Below are positions 28,029-37,037 of a stretch of DNA of 64,000 nucleotides, in pieces; the first letter of the stretch is position 1; each line of letters begins with the position of its first letter. The position numbers and the translations under genes were made by a program. The notes beneath the pieces were generated by a model. It was given only the letters and a program-made list of their open reading frames with translations, was not told the DNA's origin and ran no database searches. The stretch is from Actinobacillus minor NM305 (lineage in GTDB: Bacteria > Pseudomonadota > Gammaproteobacteria > Enterobacterales > Pasteurellaceae), in contig NZ_ACQL01000101.1 of the NCBI RefSeq assembly GCF_000175195.1, forward strand, positions 48,668 through 112,667, given 5' to 3'.

Positions 28029-29960
28029 CTATTCTTCGCCAAGTAACTTCAACTCACGTCCACGTACTTGTGATTTTAAGATTTCGACAAACTCTTCTAC
28101 TTTGTAAGTGCCTAAGTCTGCACCTTTACGGGTACGCACAGAGACTTTGCCTTCAGCGATTTCTTTATCACCGCAAACAAGCATATAAGGTACACGGCGT
28201 AAGGTGTGTTCACGCACTTTAAAGCCCACTTTTTCGTTGCGTAAATCCGCTTTCACACGCAAGCCAGCGTCAGAAAGTTGTTTCACGACTTTTTGTACGT
28301 ATTCCGCTTGACTGTCGGTAATGTTCATAACTACTGCCTGAACCGGTGCTAACCACGCTGGGAAGAAACCTGCGTATTCTTCGGTAATAATCCCGATGAA
28401 ACGCTCAATTGAACCTAAAATCGCACGGTGGATCATCACAGGCGTACGGCGACCATTGTCTTCAGCCACATAAGAAGCATCTAAGCGACCCGGTAAAGCA
28501 AAGTCTAATTGCACCGTACCACATTGCCATTCACGATCTAAACAGTCACGTAAGGCGAACTCAATTTTTGGACCATAGAATGCGCCTTCACCTTCTTGAA
28601 TTTCATATTCCAAGCCGTTATTGCGTAATGCGTTTGCAAGACCTTCTTCGGCACGATCCCACATTGCATCGTCACCAATACGGTTTTCCGGACGTGTTGA
28701 AAGTTTTACTGCAATGTTTTCAAAACCGAAGGTGCTGTAAATGTCGTAAACCATTTTGATACAACTGGTTACTTCACTCTCGATTTGCTCTTCTGTACAG
28801 AAAATATGCGCATCGTCTTGAGTAAAGCCACGCACACGCATTAAACCGTGCAGTGAACCCGATGGCTCGTTACGGTGGCAAGAACCAAATTCAGCCATAC
28901 GAATTGGTAAATCACGGTAAGATTTTAAACCTTGATTGAAAATCTGAACGTGCCCCGGGCAGTTCATTGGTTTAATGGCATACTCACGGTTTTCTGATTG
29001 GGTGGTGAACATTAAATCCGCATAGTTTTGCCAGTGACCTGTACGTTCCCAAAGCACTCTGTCCATCATAAACGGACCTTTTACTTCTTGGTAATCGTAT
29101 TCTTTTAATTTGGTACGCACGAAGGTTTCAAGCTCACGGAAAATCGTCCAGCCATCATTGTGCCAGAACACCATACCTGGTGCCTCTTCTTGCATATGGT
29201 ATAAATCTAATGCTTTACCGATTTTACGGTGGTCACGTTTTGCCGCTTCTTCTAAGCGTTGTAAATAGTCGGCAAGTTGTTTTTTATCTGCCCACGCCGT
29301 ACCGTAAATACGTTGCAACATTTTATTTTTACTGTCGCCACGCCAGTATGCGCCCGCTACTTTTTGTAATTTGAAGTGATGGCAGAAACGCATATTCGGC
29401 ACGTGCGGACCACGGCACATATCAATATATTCTTCGTGATGATAAAGAGCCGGACTGTCATCTTTACTGATGTTTTCGTCCAAAATCGCCATTTTGTACG
29501 GTTCGCCACGGCTTTCAAAAGTATCTCTTGCTTCCTGCCAGCTCACACGTTTTTTTACCACATCGTAATTGGTTTTTGCCAGCTCTAACATACGTTTTTC
29601 TAACGCATCAATATCTTCTTGGGTTAAAGAGCGGTCTAAATCAATGTCATAATAGAAACCGTTGTCGATTGTCGGACCAATCGCCATTTTCACGTTCGGG
29701 AAAAGTTGTTTGATTGCGTGCCCCAATAAGTGTGCCGTTGAGTGACGGATAATCTCTAAACCGTCTTCATCTTTTGCGGTAATAATTTCAAGGGTAGCAT
29801 CTTCGCTGATAATGTCAGATGCATCACGGCGTTCGCCGTTTACACGCCCTGCGATTGTTGCTTTCGCAAGACCTGCACCGATACTTTGAGCGACTTCCAT
29901 TACAGAAACGGGATTGTCGAATTGGCGTTGTGAGCCATCAGGTAAAGTAATAATTGGCAT
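28029..29960 (-). CDS. thrS: Threonyl-tRNA synthetase
   Basis: The 643-residue class II synthetase (E. coli 642) charges tRNA-Thr in the cytoplasm. Domains are an N-terminal TGS domain ([20 protein letters not shown]), an editing domain with [14 protein letters not shown] (about 73-86), and a catalytic core with the zinc-site cysteine in [10 protein letters not shown], motif 2 [22 protein letters not shown], and [13 protein letters not shown] of motif 3. The C-terminal anticodon-binding domain begins near [11 protein letters not shown]. infC, which follows thrS in E. coli, is absent, and a terminator follows. The leader contains a hairpin mimicking the tRNA-Thr anticodon arm (29980-30000), the operator for autoregulation known in E. 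coli. Confidence 0.98.
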   Translation of the reverse strand: MPIITLPDGSQRQFDNPVSVMEVAQSIGAGLAKATIAGRVNGERRDASDIISEDATLEIITAKDEDGLEIIRHSTAHLLGHAIKQLFPNVKMAIGPTIDNGFYYDIDLDRSLTQEDIDALEKRMLELAKTNYDVVKKRVSWQEARDTFESRGEPYKMAILDENISKDDSPALYHHEEYIDMCRGPHVPNMRFCHHFKLQKVAGAYWRGDSKNKMLQRIYGTAWADKKQLADYLQRLEEAAKRDHRKIGKALDLYHMQEEAPGMVFWHNDGWTIFRELETFVRTKLKEYDYQEVKGPFMMDRVLWERTGHWQNYADLMFTTQSENREYAIKPMNCPGHVQIFNQGLKSYRDLPIRMAEFGSCHRNEPSGSLHGLMRVRGFTQDDAHIFCTEEQIESEVTSCIKMVYDIYSTFGFENIAVKLSTRPENRIGDDAMWDRAEEGLANALRNNGLEYEIQEGEGAFYGPKIEFALRDCLDREWQCGTVQLDFALPGRLDASYVAEDNGRRTPVMIHRAILGSIERFIGIITEEYAGFFPAWLAPVQAVVMNITDSQAEYVQKVVKQLSDAGLRVKADLRNEKVGFKVREHTLRRVPYMLVCGDKEIAEGKVSVRTRKGADLGTYKVEEFVEILKSQVRGRELKLLGEE

Positions 29961-29979
29961 TGTTAATCCTTATACAGTG

Positions 29980-30000
29980 GTAACCCATACGAAAGGTTAC
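29980..30000 (-). promoter_or_regulatory. thrS translational operator: tRNA-Thr anticodon-arm mimic
   Basis: On the minus strand GTAACCT, TTCGTAT, GGGTTAC forms a 7-bp stem (closing U-G pair) with a 7-base loop UUCGUAU. This places U-C-G-U-A exactly as positions 33-37 of tRNA-Thr, anticodon CGU. The CGU lies 29 to 31 bases before the AUG, next to the ribosome binding site AAGGA. In E. coli, ThrRS binds such an anticodon-like arm at about the same distance and blocks the ribosome. Confidence 0.75.
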
Positions 30001-30040
30001 TTGTTGGTTTATTTAAATAAAATTTGTAAATTTTTCAAAA

Positions 30041-30070
30041 CAAAAAACCGCTTGCAAGCGGTCAGTTTTT
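30041..30070. terminator. Palindromic uptake-signal hairpin in the thrS leader
   Basis: ACCGCTTGCAAGCGGT (30047-30062) is a perfect palindrome of two abutting uptake-signal-like halves. On the minus strand it is followed by T6 and preceded by A5, so it could act as an attenuator about 85-100 bases before the thrS start, or as the upstream arm of the operator. Confidence 0.5.
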
Positions 30071-30131
30071 CAAATTTTTTTGCAAGTTGCTTTACTCGCC
30101 CTCACAAACGGGCGGACGAAAAAGCGAGCGT

Positions 30132-30160
30132 ATTTTAACACAAAAAAATGCCATTTTCAG
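30132..30160 (-). promoter_or_regulatory. Probable thrS promoter
   Basis: On the minus strand CTGAAA (30160-30155) and TAAAAT (30137-30132) are separated by 17 bases. Predicted transcription start is near 30125, giving a leader of about 165 nucleotides, very close to the known E. coli thrS leader length. Confidence 0.5.
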
Positions 30161-30172
30161 TATTTCAAATTA

Positions 30173-30194
30173 TTTTGTGAGCCACATCACAAAA
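30173..30194. promoter_or_regulatory. CRP binding site shared by divergent promoters
   Basis: The core TGTGA (30176-30180), six bases GCCACA, then TCACA (30187-30191) is a perfect CRP half-site pair, flanked by TTT and AAA. The centre at 30183.5 lies about 60 bases before the predicted starts of both the sulfur transporter (near 30243) and thrS (near 30125), a class I activator distance. Confidence 0.7.
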
Positions 30195-30208
30195 TCACAT
30201 TTTGCATT

Positions 30209-30236
30209 TTGACAGAAGGAATGGTTTGCTTAAAAT
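30209..30236 (+). promoter_or_regulatory. Promoter of the YeeE/TsuA-TusA pair
   Basis: A perfect -35 TTGACA (30209-30214) and -10 TAAAAT (30231-30236) are separated by 16 bases. The distance to the start codon is about 40 bases. Confidence 0.7.
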
Positions 30237-30275
30237 ATAAGCTCCTTTCACATTACATTATACTAAGGTTTAGTT

Positions 30276-31313
30276 ATGTTTTGGTCATTTCTCTCAGCCT
30301 TGCTAATCGGCGGATTACTTGGCTTTGTCTTTCAACGCTCTCGTTTCTGCTTAACCGGCGGTTTTCGAGATATGTATCTTGCTAAAAATCATCGAATGTT
30401 TTATGCCTTATTAATCGCCATTTCGGTACAAAGCATCGGTGTTTTAACGTTGATGGAACTGGGTTATATCGGTTCGCCTTATAAAGATTTCTCGCTGTTT
30501 TCCATTGTAATTGGCTCAATTCTGTTTGGTATTAGTATCATCCTTGCCAGTGGTTGTGCAACAGGAACCTGGTATCACGCTGGGGAAGGTCTAATCAGCA
30601 GTTGGGTGGCATTGATTATGTATATGATCAGTGCGGCGGCAATGCGATTCGGTGCATTAAGCGATTTTACCAAAGCAATGGGGCAATATGGCAAGATGAA
30701 TGAAAATCTTGCTGCAACATTAGGGATTTCTGTTTGGTGGCTAGTGGCATTGCTAATTGCGGTAACGGTTTTTGGCGTATATAAAATCTTAAGCAAACCA
30801 ACGATTAAAATTGCGACACTACCTGCTCGTTATACCGGTCTTCGCCATTATCTTTTTGAGAAAAAATTACATCCATTTATCGCAGGCATTTTGGTTGGAT
30901 TACTCGCTTTTGCCGCCTGGGCTGTCAATGGTTTAGACGGCAAAACGGCAGGTTTAGGTATCACAGGCCCTTCCGCGAACATTGTGATGTTTTTAACCAC
31001 AGGCGAAATGAAACGGATTAACTGGGGTGTTTTTCTTGTATTAGGGATTATGCTTGGATCTTATATTGCCGCAAAAGGCAGCCGTGAATTTAAGTGGAGA
31101 ATGCCTGATCTCAAAACCTTCCGTAATAGCGTAGTCGGCGGCCTATTGATGGGTGTCGGTGCTTCCCTTGCGGGTGGTTGTACTATCGGTAATGGCTTAA
31201 CGGCAACTGCCGTGATGAGTGCTAAAGGTTGGATATCGCTCTTTTTCATTATGGTTGGCGTATGGATTATGTGTTATTTCGTTTACGTTCGACCAACAAA
31301 ACAAATCAATTAA
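30276..31313 (+). CDS. tsuA: YeeE/YedE-family sulfur (thiosulfate) transporter
   Basis: The 345-residue polytopic inner-membrane protein is of the YeeE/YedE (DUF395, Sul_transp) family. In E. coli and Spirochaeta, YeeE/TsuA takes up thiosulfate through conserved cysteines. All three expected motifs are present: FQRSRFCLTGGFRD (about 19-32), ILASGCATGTWYHAGEG (about 88-104) and LAGGCTIGNGLTATAVM near residue 295. Ten bases downstream lies a TusA-like gene, the usual partner (TsuB/YeeD). Together they bring in and relay sulfur for cysteine, tRNA thiolation or cofactors. A CRP site and a near-consensus promoter precede it. The exact substrate is inferred from the family; selenium transport by a YedE relative is a less likely alternative. 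Confidence 0.85.
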   Translation: MFWSFLSALLIGGLLGFVFQRSRFCLTGGFRDMYLAKNHRMFYALLIAISVQSIGVLTLMELGYIGSPYKDFSLFSIVIGSILFGISIILASGCATGTWYHAGEGLISSWVALIMYMISAAAMRFGALSDFTKAMGQYGKMNENLAATLGISVWWLVALLIAVTVFGVYKILSKPTIKIATLPARYTGLRHYLFEKKLHPFIAGILVGLLAFAAWAVNGLDGKTAGLGITGPSANIVMFLTTGEMKRINWGVFLVLGIMLGSYIAAKGSREFKWRMPDLKTFRNSVVGGLLMGVGASLAGGCTIGNGLTATAVMSAKGWISLFFIMVGVWIMCYFVYVRPTKQIN

Positions 31314-31323
31314 GGAGAACATT

Positions 31324-31548
31324 ATGCGTTATATACTTGATACGAATGGACATTTATGCCCCTTTCCATTAATGGAAGCCAAAAAGAAAATCGTTGAATT
31401 GGCGGTTGGTGATGAATTGTTGATTCAATTTACCTGTGCTGAAGCCACCGAAAACTTACCCCGTTGGGCTGCTGAAAATGGTTATCCAGTTACCCATTTT
31501 GCACAGGTAGATGATGCAGCTTGGGAAATTGTGATTCAAAAAGCCTAA
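31324..31548 (+). CDS. TusA/SirA-family sulfur carrier
   Basis: The 74-residue small cytoplasmic protein has the family signature GHLCPFPLMEAKKKI, with the sulfur-accepting cysteine in CPxP (about residue 11). The start at 31324 follows AAGGAGAAC; the frame extends upstream into the transporter gene but that extension has no homology. Being 10 bases after the YeeE-type gene, it fits TsuB/YeeD, which works with TsuA in thiosulfate uptake. TusA proper acts in tRNA thiolation, but this gene's company favours the transporter role. It is short but complete. Confidence 0.85.
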   Translation: MRYILDTNGHLCPFPLMEAKKKIVELAVGDELLIQFTCAEATENLPRWAAENGYPVTHFAQVDDAAWEIVIQKA

Positions 31549-31574
31549 AAAATGGGGAGCTATTCCCCATTTTT
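31548..31574. terminator. Bidirectional terminator overlapping the dam stop codon
   Basis: The arms AAAAATGGGGA (31548-31558) and TCCCCATTTTT (31564-31574) form a strong stem. It serves the plus-strand TusA gene, and its right arm encodes the last codons and stop of dam. Confidence 0.85.
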
Positions 31575-32408
31575 CGTAAATAAAGCAAGTAATTCAGCAA
31601 CTTTCCCTCGAGATTCAGCCTTTTGCCCAATAGAGCGCTGTACACGTATTTTGGTTAATGTTGCACCTTGATAGATTTGGCGAGTAAATTCGGTATCATG
31701 GTTAGAAATTAACACTGGAATATGATTAAACGCAGCCTGCTTTGCCAATTCGGCTAAACGAATTTGCTGCTCTAAACTAAAACCACCACCAGCATATTGG
31801 GTAAAGTTCGTATCTTGCTGTAATGGGGCATAAGGCGGATCGCAATAGACGATATAATTGTCGTTTTTTTCTCTTAAATACGCAAACACCTGTTCAAAAT
31901 CCGCACAAATAAATTCTGCTTTTTGGGCTTTTTGGGCAAAGAAACGTAGCTCTTTTTCAGGGAAATAGTGTGTTTTATAACGTCCAAAGGGGACGTTATA
32001 GCCCCGTTTTTTGTTATAGCGACATAAGCCATTAAAACCAAAACGATTTAAATAGAGGAACAGAACTGAACGCTGAAAAGGATCTTCAGAAGCATTAAAT
32101 TCAGCTCGGCGAGCAAGATAAAAGGTTTTACTATTAGCATTAGATGCGAGAAAAAGCGCTTGTGTTTGCTGAATATAGTGCTCTACATCATTTTTTACTG
32201 CATTAAATAAGTTAATGAGATCGGGGTTGATGTCCGCCAATAAATAGCGGTCAAAATCGGTATTTAAAAACACAGAACCCGCACCAACAAACGGCTCAAC
32301 GAAACAAGCCCCCTGCGGAATGCTTGGGGGCAAGTTCTTACGAATATCTTGAGCTAAGCGGTATTTACCGCCAGCCCATTTAAGAAAAGCACGTTGTTTT
32401 TCGCTCAT
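31560..32408 (-). CDS. dam: DNA adenine methyltransferase
   Basis: The 282-residue protein methylates adenine in GATC and so supports mismatch repair strand choice and replication timing. Motifs are the SAM-binding FLKWAGGKYRLAQDI (about 8-22) and VEPFVGAGSVFLN (about 37-49), with catalytic DPPYAPL near residue 180. The length is close to E. coli Dam (278). It is the last gene of the aroK-aroB-dam group, following aroB by 3 bases. This keeps the gammaproteobacterial order, though damX is missing. Confidence 0.97.
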   Translation of the reverse strand: MSEKQRAFLKWAGGKYRLAQDIRKNLPPSIPQGACFVEPFVGAGSVFLNTDFDRYLLADINPDLINLFNAVKNDVEHYIQQTQALFLASNANSKTFYLARRAEFNASEDPFQRSVLFLYLNRFGFNGLCRYNKKRGYNVPFGRYKTHYFPEKELRFFAQKAQKAEFICADFEQVFAYLREKNDNYIVYCDPPYAPLQQDTNFTQYAGGGFSLEQQIRLAELAKQAAFNHIPVLISNHDTEFTRQIYQGATLTKIRVQRSIGQKAESRGKVAELLALFTKNGE

Positions 32409-32411
32409 TTT

Positions 32412-33500
32412 TTATCTTTGCGTAAACTTTTCAATCGCTGCGACAACCTGTTCTTCAGTTGCTTGTGCCGTTACATAAGCGTTACCAAGAGATTTAAGTA
32501 AAATCAGACGAAGCTGACCACCTAATACCTTTTTATCTCGCCACATATAAGGTAAGTATTGTTGCGGTTCCATATTATCAGGCGAAATAGTTGGAAGCAC
32601 AGCTCTTGCCAATAATTTTTCTAAACGAGCAACATCTTGTTCAGTTAAATCGCCCAAAATACGAGATAATTCAGCTGCTTCTAGCATTCCCACTGAAACG
32701 GCTTCACCGTGTAGCCAGTTTCCATACCCCATATGCGCTTCAATTGCGTGTCCGAAAGTATGCCCTAAATTTAATAAGGCACGATCGCCTTTTTCGGTTT
32801 CATCTCTTGCCACGACATCCGCTTTTAGCTGGCAACAACGTTGAATACAATACTCTAAAGCACTTTGTTCTAAAGCGACCAAATGATCAATATTTTCTTC
32901 CAACCATTCAAAGAATGGCAGATCGAAAATCGCTCCATACTTAATCACTTCCGCCAAACCGGCACTCACTTCTCGTTTTGCGAGGGTATGAAGGGTATTT
33001 GTATCAATGATCACAGAAATCGGTTGATAGAATGCGCCAATCATATTTTTCCCTAACGGATGATTGACTGCGGTTTTGCCTCCCACAGAAGAATCAACTT
33101 GAGAAAGTAATGTGGTTGGAATTTGAATAAAACGAATACCGCGCTGGTAAGAAGCTGCTGCATAACCAGCAACATCACCAATCACACCGCCACCAAGCGC
33201 AATAAGCGTAGTGTCTCGATTATGATTTTTCTCAAGCAATGCCGTAAAAATCATATTTAATGATTCGAGTGTTTTATATTTCTCGCCATCGGGAATTAAC
33301 ACTGAATCAACCGAGCATCCTAACTGTTTTAGCGTGTTTTCAACGGTAGCAAGATAATGTTGAGCAACAGTCGGGTTCGATACAATCATCACTTTATCGC
33401 CAGCCTTTAATGGCGCATAACTTTCAGGCTTAGTTAATAAACCTGCTGCGATCGTAATCGGATAACGACGTTCTTTTAACTCAACATTTACTTGTAACAT
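32412..33500 (-). CDS. aroB: 3-dehydroquinate synthase
   Basis: The 362-residue protein (same as E. coli) catalyses the second step of the shikimate pathway, forming dehydroquinate from DAHP with NAD and zinc. The glycine-rich NAD site [21 protein letters not shown] (about 102-122) is clear. Zinc ligands lie in [12 protein letters not shown] and [26 protein letters not shown]. The start at 33500 ([15 protein letters not shown]) is preferred over a GTG three codons earlier because AAGGTGG is well placed for it. It lies 35 bases after aroK. Confidence 0.97.
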   Translation of the reverse strand: MLQVNVELKERRYPITIAAGLLTKPESYAPLKAGDKVMIVSNPTVAQHYLATVENTLKQLGCSVDSVLIPDGEKYKTLESLNMIFTALLEKNHNRDTTLIALGGGVIGDVAGYAAASYQRGIRFIQIPTTLLSQVDSSVGGKTAVNHPLGKNMIGAFYQPISVIIDTNTLHTLAKREVSAGLAEVIKYGAIFDLPFFEWLEENIDHLVALEQSALEYCIQRCCQLKADVVARDETEKGDRALLNLGHTFGHAIEAHMGYGNWLHGEAVSVGMLEAAELSRILGDLTEQDVARLEKLLARAVLPTISPDNMEPQQYLPYMWRDKKVLGGQLRLILLKSLGNAYVTAQATEEQVVAAIEKFTQR

Positions 33501-33535
33501 ACTTGCCACCTTATTTTATTAAAAAATGCTATGAT

Positions 33536-34057
33536 TTACTGTAAGTTATCAATCATATCAATAATATTTGTTGCTACAACTTTCGCTGCTTGATCATCAG
33601 TTTGTAGCGTAATATCCGCAATTTCTTCATATAACGGGTTACGAATTTTTGCTAATTCTTCCAATGTTTTTCTTGGATCTTCCGTTTGTAATAAAGGGCG
33701 TTTTTTATCACGTTGTGTACGTTCAAACTGTTTATCAATGGTTGTTTCAAGATAAATAACAATACCACGTGCTGAAAGCATATTACGATTATCTTTAGAT
33801 AAAACCGCCCCCCCCCCTGTTGATAAAACAACACCTTGCCCTTGAGTTAATTCATTGATAATACGCTCTTCACGTTTACGAAAACCTGCTTCGCCTTCAA
33901 CATCAAAGATCCAATCAATATCTGCACCTGCTCGCTCTTCAATAACCGAATCTGAATCAAAAAATTCCATTCCGAGCATTTGAGCTAATTGGCGACCGAT
34001 TGTGCTTTTACCAGCCCCCATTGGACCTACTAAGAAAATATTGCGTTTTTCTGCCAT
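33536..34057 (-). CDS. aroK: Shikimate kinase I, with an internal G10 tract
   Basis: The 173-residue enzyme (same as E. coli AroK) phosphorylates shikimate with ATP. The Walker A is GPMGAGKST (about 11-19), the shikimate-binding acidic motif is [16 protein letters not shown], and the substrate-binding triple glycine is STGGGAVLS (about 79-83). The codons for this triple glycine form ten consecutive G on the coding strand (33817-33808). Such a run can slip and would frameshift this gene. It is upstream of aroB and dam in the same direction. Arginine residues of the lid (QRDKKRPLL) are present, so the sequenced form should be active. Confidence 0.97.
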   Translation of the reverse strand: MAEKRNIFLVGPMGAGKSTIGRQLAQMLGMEFFDSDSVIEERAGADIDWIFDVEGEAGFRKREERIINELTQGQGVVLSTGGGAVLSKDNRNMLSARGIVIYLETTIDKQFERTQRDKKRPLLQTEDPRKTLEELAKIRNPLYEEIADITLQTDDQAAKVVATNIIDMIDNLQ

Positions 34058-34109
34058 TGTCTTCTCATTAAAAAAGAGTTGTTTACCTTTGATTTGTGGA
34101 AAGAAAAAC

Positions 34110-34141
34110 GACCGCTTGTATTATCTAAATTACAAGCGGTC
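34110..34141. repeat. Inverted uptake-signal pair upstream of aroK
   Basis: A reverse uptake signal (34111-34119) and a forward one (34132-34140) form an 11-bp stem GACCGCTTGTA / TACAAGCGGTC with a 10-base AT loop. It lies between ponA and aroK and could act as a weak terminator in either direction. Confidence 0.7.
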
Positions 34142-34225
34142 TGTTTTATGAAAAAAATCGCGAAAAATCATCATTTAACTTCTCGACTCAACTTGATTAA
34201 AAAACACCACAAATCGCCTAAAAAT

Positions 34226-34262
34226 AATTAGGCGCAATTATCTCAAGAAATCGCACCTAATT
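34226..34262 (-). terminator. ponA terminator
   Basis: The arms AATTAGGCGCAATT and AATCGCACCTAATT form a 14-bp stem with one wobble. On the minus strand it ends with ATTTTT, about 50 bases after the ponA stop. A second small hairpin, TTTAGGG / CCCTAAA (34269-34291), precedes it. Confidence 0.7.
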
Positions 34263-34312
34263 TCAACCTTTAGGGGAAAATTATCCCTAAAAATTATGTA
34301 TTATCAAATAGC

Positions 34313-36913
34313 TTAGAATAATTCTCCACCAGAAGGCGATGCTAATACCCCCTTTGGAGGCAATCCTAAACGTACACCACCACCAGCATCTTTAGGCGCC
34401 CCCATTTGTCCTGGGTTAGCCTTATCTAGAAGATCATAAGCTTTTTCTACAATATATTTTTTCGTAGGTTCAGTCCCTTTGACAAAATATTCAGAAACCG
34501 CGTTACCTAAAAAGCCACTTGTTGCATCCACTTTTACTTCAATTAAATTCGGAGGTAATGGAATATTACGTTCTTTTTTGTCTGCTAATGCAACTTTCAT
34601 ATAGCTTGCCCATGCTGGCATCGCGGTTTTCGCTCCTGCTTCTCCACGCCCTAAATTGTGCTTATTATCATCAAAACCAACATAAACTGTTGTAACAATA
34701 TTAGCACCAAACCCAGCATACCAAGTTACCTTAGCATTATTTGTTGTCCCGGTTTTTCCACCAATATCCTTGCGCTTAAAAGTACTCGCTAAAGCATTAC
34801 TTGTTCCTCGCCATCCCTGTCCAGGTTCGCCATAAATAGCACTATTTAACGCACTTCGCATTAAAAAAGCTAACTCTCCACTAATTACTCGTGGTGCATA
34901 TATTGTTCCTGATGTATTTTGAGTGGACGCTGCCATCAGGCTTGGTAGATTATCCTTTACTTTAGGGGCAATAACGGGTTCCTCATTGTCCTCTGATTCC
35001 TCTGGCACCTCTCCTGTAGATACAATCTCATTCTCTTTTAAAGATTGAAATAACTGCTCTTCATTATGAATTTTTATCCCATCAAAATATTCCGGTTCCG
35101 GATATTTAACTGGGACGTCATTACACATAATACAAGCAACAGCAGGGTTTGCCTTGAATAACTCATTACCTTGGCTATCTTCAATTCGCTCAATAATATA
35201 AGGCTCAATTAAAAAACCACCATTATCAAATACCGCATAAGCACGAGCCATTTCTAATGGTGTAAATGATGCTGCACCTAAAGCGAGCGCTTCTGTTGCA
35301 ACAAATTGATTGCGGTTAAAACCAAAACGCTCTAAATATTCGGCAACATAATCCACCCCTGCCATTTGTAATGTACGAATAGCAACCATATTTTTAGATT
35401 TGCCTAAAGCCACACGCAGACGAAGAGGACCTTCATAACGTCCATCTGCATTTTTAGGTGTCCAAGGCTTTTGCCCTCGTTTAGTAATTGTAATAGGGCT
35501 ATCGCTAATCGTACTCGATAAACTCAACCCCTTATTCATCGCTGCCATATAAATAAATGGCTTAATTGAAGAACCAACTTGAACCAAGGATTGTGTTGCT
35601 CTGTTAAAGCTACTTTGCTCAAAGCTAAAGCCGCCTACAATAGCCTCAATAGCACCATTATCACTATTTAGAGATACTAATGCTGAATTCACGGCTGGTA
35701 TTTGCCCTAAATGCCATTCGCCACCTTTTTTAGCTTGGCGTACCCAAATTTGTTCTCCAGCATTTAATTTAATCAAACGCCCAAATGACGCATTTGATTT
35801 TTTCATATCAACCTTATCGCCATTCGGTAGCATAAGCGTATAGCTATTCTTATTATTCGACATTACCACAGCCGCAGTAAATGGCTCTGAATTAGGTAAT
35901 TTACTTAAATGATCAATAATTTTTTCATCATCCCACGCCTTACCACTCCAGAGTTTTGCCGCACCTCTCCAACCATGTCTGCGATCATATTGAATTAGGT
36001 TATCACGCAATGCATCTTGTGCCGCTTTTTGATCCGTAGAAAGAACCGTGGCATAAACTCGGAAACCTTTATTGTAAGCGACCTCTTCGCCAAAACGCTT
36101 AACCATCTCTTGACGGATCATTTCTGTCACATAATCTGCTTTAAATTCTAAAGCAGCACCATAAAGTTTTGATTCCACAATCTCTTTTTTAGCCGCTTCA
36201 TATTGTTCTTTAGTGATTTTACCCACCTCAAGCATACGCCCTAGCACCACATTACGTCTATTCTCCGCACGTTTAACTGAATAAACAGGGTTCATTGTTG
36301 AAGGAGCTTTAGGTAATCCGGCTATAATGGCGATCTCACCAAGAGTTAGTTGGTCTAACGTCTTATTGAAATAAGTTTTTGCTGCTGCAGCAACACCGTG
36401 AGAGCGATACCCTAAATAAATTTTATTAAGATAAAGTTCTAAAATTTCATCTTTAGTTAATACTTTTTCGATCTCTAAAGCTAAAATGGCTTCTTTAATT
36501 TTACGTTCAATATTTCGTTCTGGAGTTAAGAAAAAATTACGAGCTAACTGCTGCGTAATGGTGCTAGCCCCTTGTGTATCGCCTTGGCTAGAGCGGTACA
36601 GTGCTCGCATAATCCCCTTAGGATCAACACCTTTATGCTCATAGAATCTTACATCCTCTGTCGCAAGAATAGCATCAATTAACGTCTGAGGAATTTCTGA
36701 TAATTTGACAGGAATACGTCTCTCTTCCCCCACCTCTCCAATTAATTTTCCATCTGCAGTAAAAATTTGCATAGGTTGCTGAAGTTCCACGCTTTTAAGC
36801 GTTGAAACATCAGGTAAGCTTGCTCGAATATGTGTATAAATCACAGCCGCAGCAATACCGCCAATAATCAATAAAGTAAGTAAAGTACTTAAAATTATTT
36901 TTGCGATCTTCAT
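34313..36913 (-). CDS. ponA: Penicillin-binding protein 1A
   Basis: The 866-residue class A PBP (E. coli PBP1a 850) polymerises and cross-links peptidoglycan at the inner membrane. One N-terminal membrane segment (about 5-28) is followed by the glycosyltransferase domain with EDVRFYEHKGVDPKGIMRAL (catalytic Glu) and ASTITQQLARN. An OB/ODD region follows. The transpeptidase domain has the serine motif SSIK in VGSSIKPFIYM, SKN in LGKSKNMVAIR, and KTGTTN. It diverges from the com operon, as in H. influenzae and as mrcA does from hofM in E. coli. A competence-type CRP site overlaps its start codon. Confidence 0.97.
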   Translation of the reverse strand: MKIAKIILSTLLTLLIIGGIAAAVIYTHIRASLPDVSTLKSVELQQPMQIFTADGKLIGEVGEERRIPVKLSEIPQTLIDAILATEDVRFYEHKGVDPKGIMRALYRSSQGDTQGASTITQQLARNFFLTPERNIERKIKEAILALEIEKVLTKDEILELYLNKIYLGYRSHGVAAAAKTYFNKTLDQLTLGEIAIIAGLPKAPSTMNPVYSVKRAENRRNVVLGRMLEVGKITKEQYEAAKKEIVESKLYGAALEFKADYVTEMIRQEMVKRFGEEVAYNKGFRVYATVLSTDQKAAQDALRDNLIQYDRRHGWRGAAKLWSGKAWDDEKIIDHLSKLPNSEPFTAAVVMSNNKNSYTLMLPNGDKVDMKKSNASFGRLIKLNAGEQIWVRQAKKGGEWHLGQIPAVNSALVSLNSDNGAIEAIVGGFSFEQSSFNRATQSLVQVGSSIKPFIYMAAMNKGLSLSSTISDSPITITKRGQKPWTPKNADGRYEGPLRLRVALGKSKNMVAIRTLQMAGVDYVAEYLERFGFNRNQFVATEALALGAASFTPLEMARAYAVFDNGGFLIEPYIIERIEDSQGNELFKANPAVACIMCNDVPVKYPEPEYFDGIKIHNEEQLFQSLKENEIVSTGEVPEESEDNEEPVIAPKVKDNLPSLMAASTQNTSGTIYAPRVISGELAFLMRSALNSAIYGEPGQGWRGTSNALASTFKRKDIGGKTGTTNNAKVTWYAGFGANIVTTVYVGFDDNKHNLGRGEAGAKTAMPAWASYMKVALADKKERNIPLPPNLIEVKVDATSGFLGNAVSEYFVKGTEPTKKYIVEKAYDLLDKANPGQMGAPKDAGGGVRLGLPPKGVLASPSGGELF

Positions 36914-36920
36914 CGAAAAA
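36899..36920 (+). promoter_or_regulatory. Competence regulatory element (CRP-S site) of the com operon
   Basis: TTTTGCGATC (36899-36908) and ATCG followed by five A (36912-36920) match the CRP-S consensus TTTTGCGATC-nn-GATCGCAAAA at most positions, including the TGCGA core that requires Sxy with CRP. A -10-like TAATAT (36957-36962) lies so that the site centres about 60 bases before the expected start. It also covers the ponA initiation codon. Confidence 0.75.
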
Positions 36921-37037
36921 ATCTCTTTTGGTAAATGACAAATAAATAAGAACTACTAATATAGCTCATGAAATGGTGCTAAGTATAAATGAAAAAACAT
37001 TTTAAATCGCTAATAAACTGATAAATCAGGGAATTAT

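Noticed and set aside
28409..28759. 116-residue plus-strand open frame
   Set aside because: Antisense to the catalytic core of thrS; no independent support.
33652..33834. 60-residue frame overlapping aroK
   Set aside because: It reads the G10 tract in another frame and is the product expected from slippage, not a separate gene.
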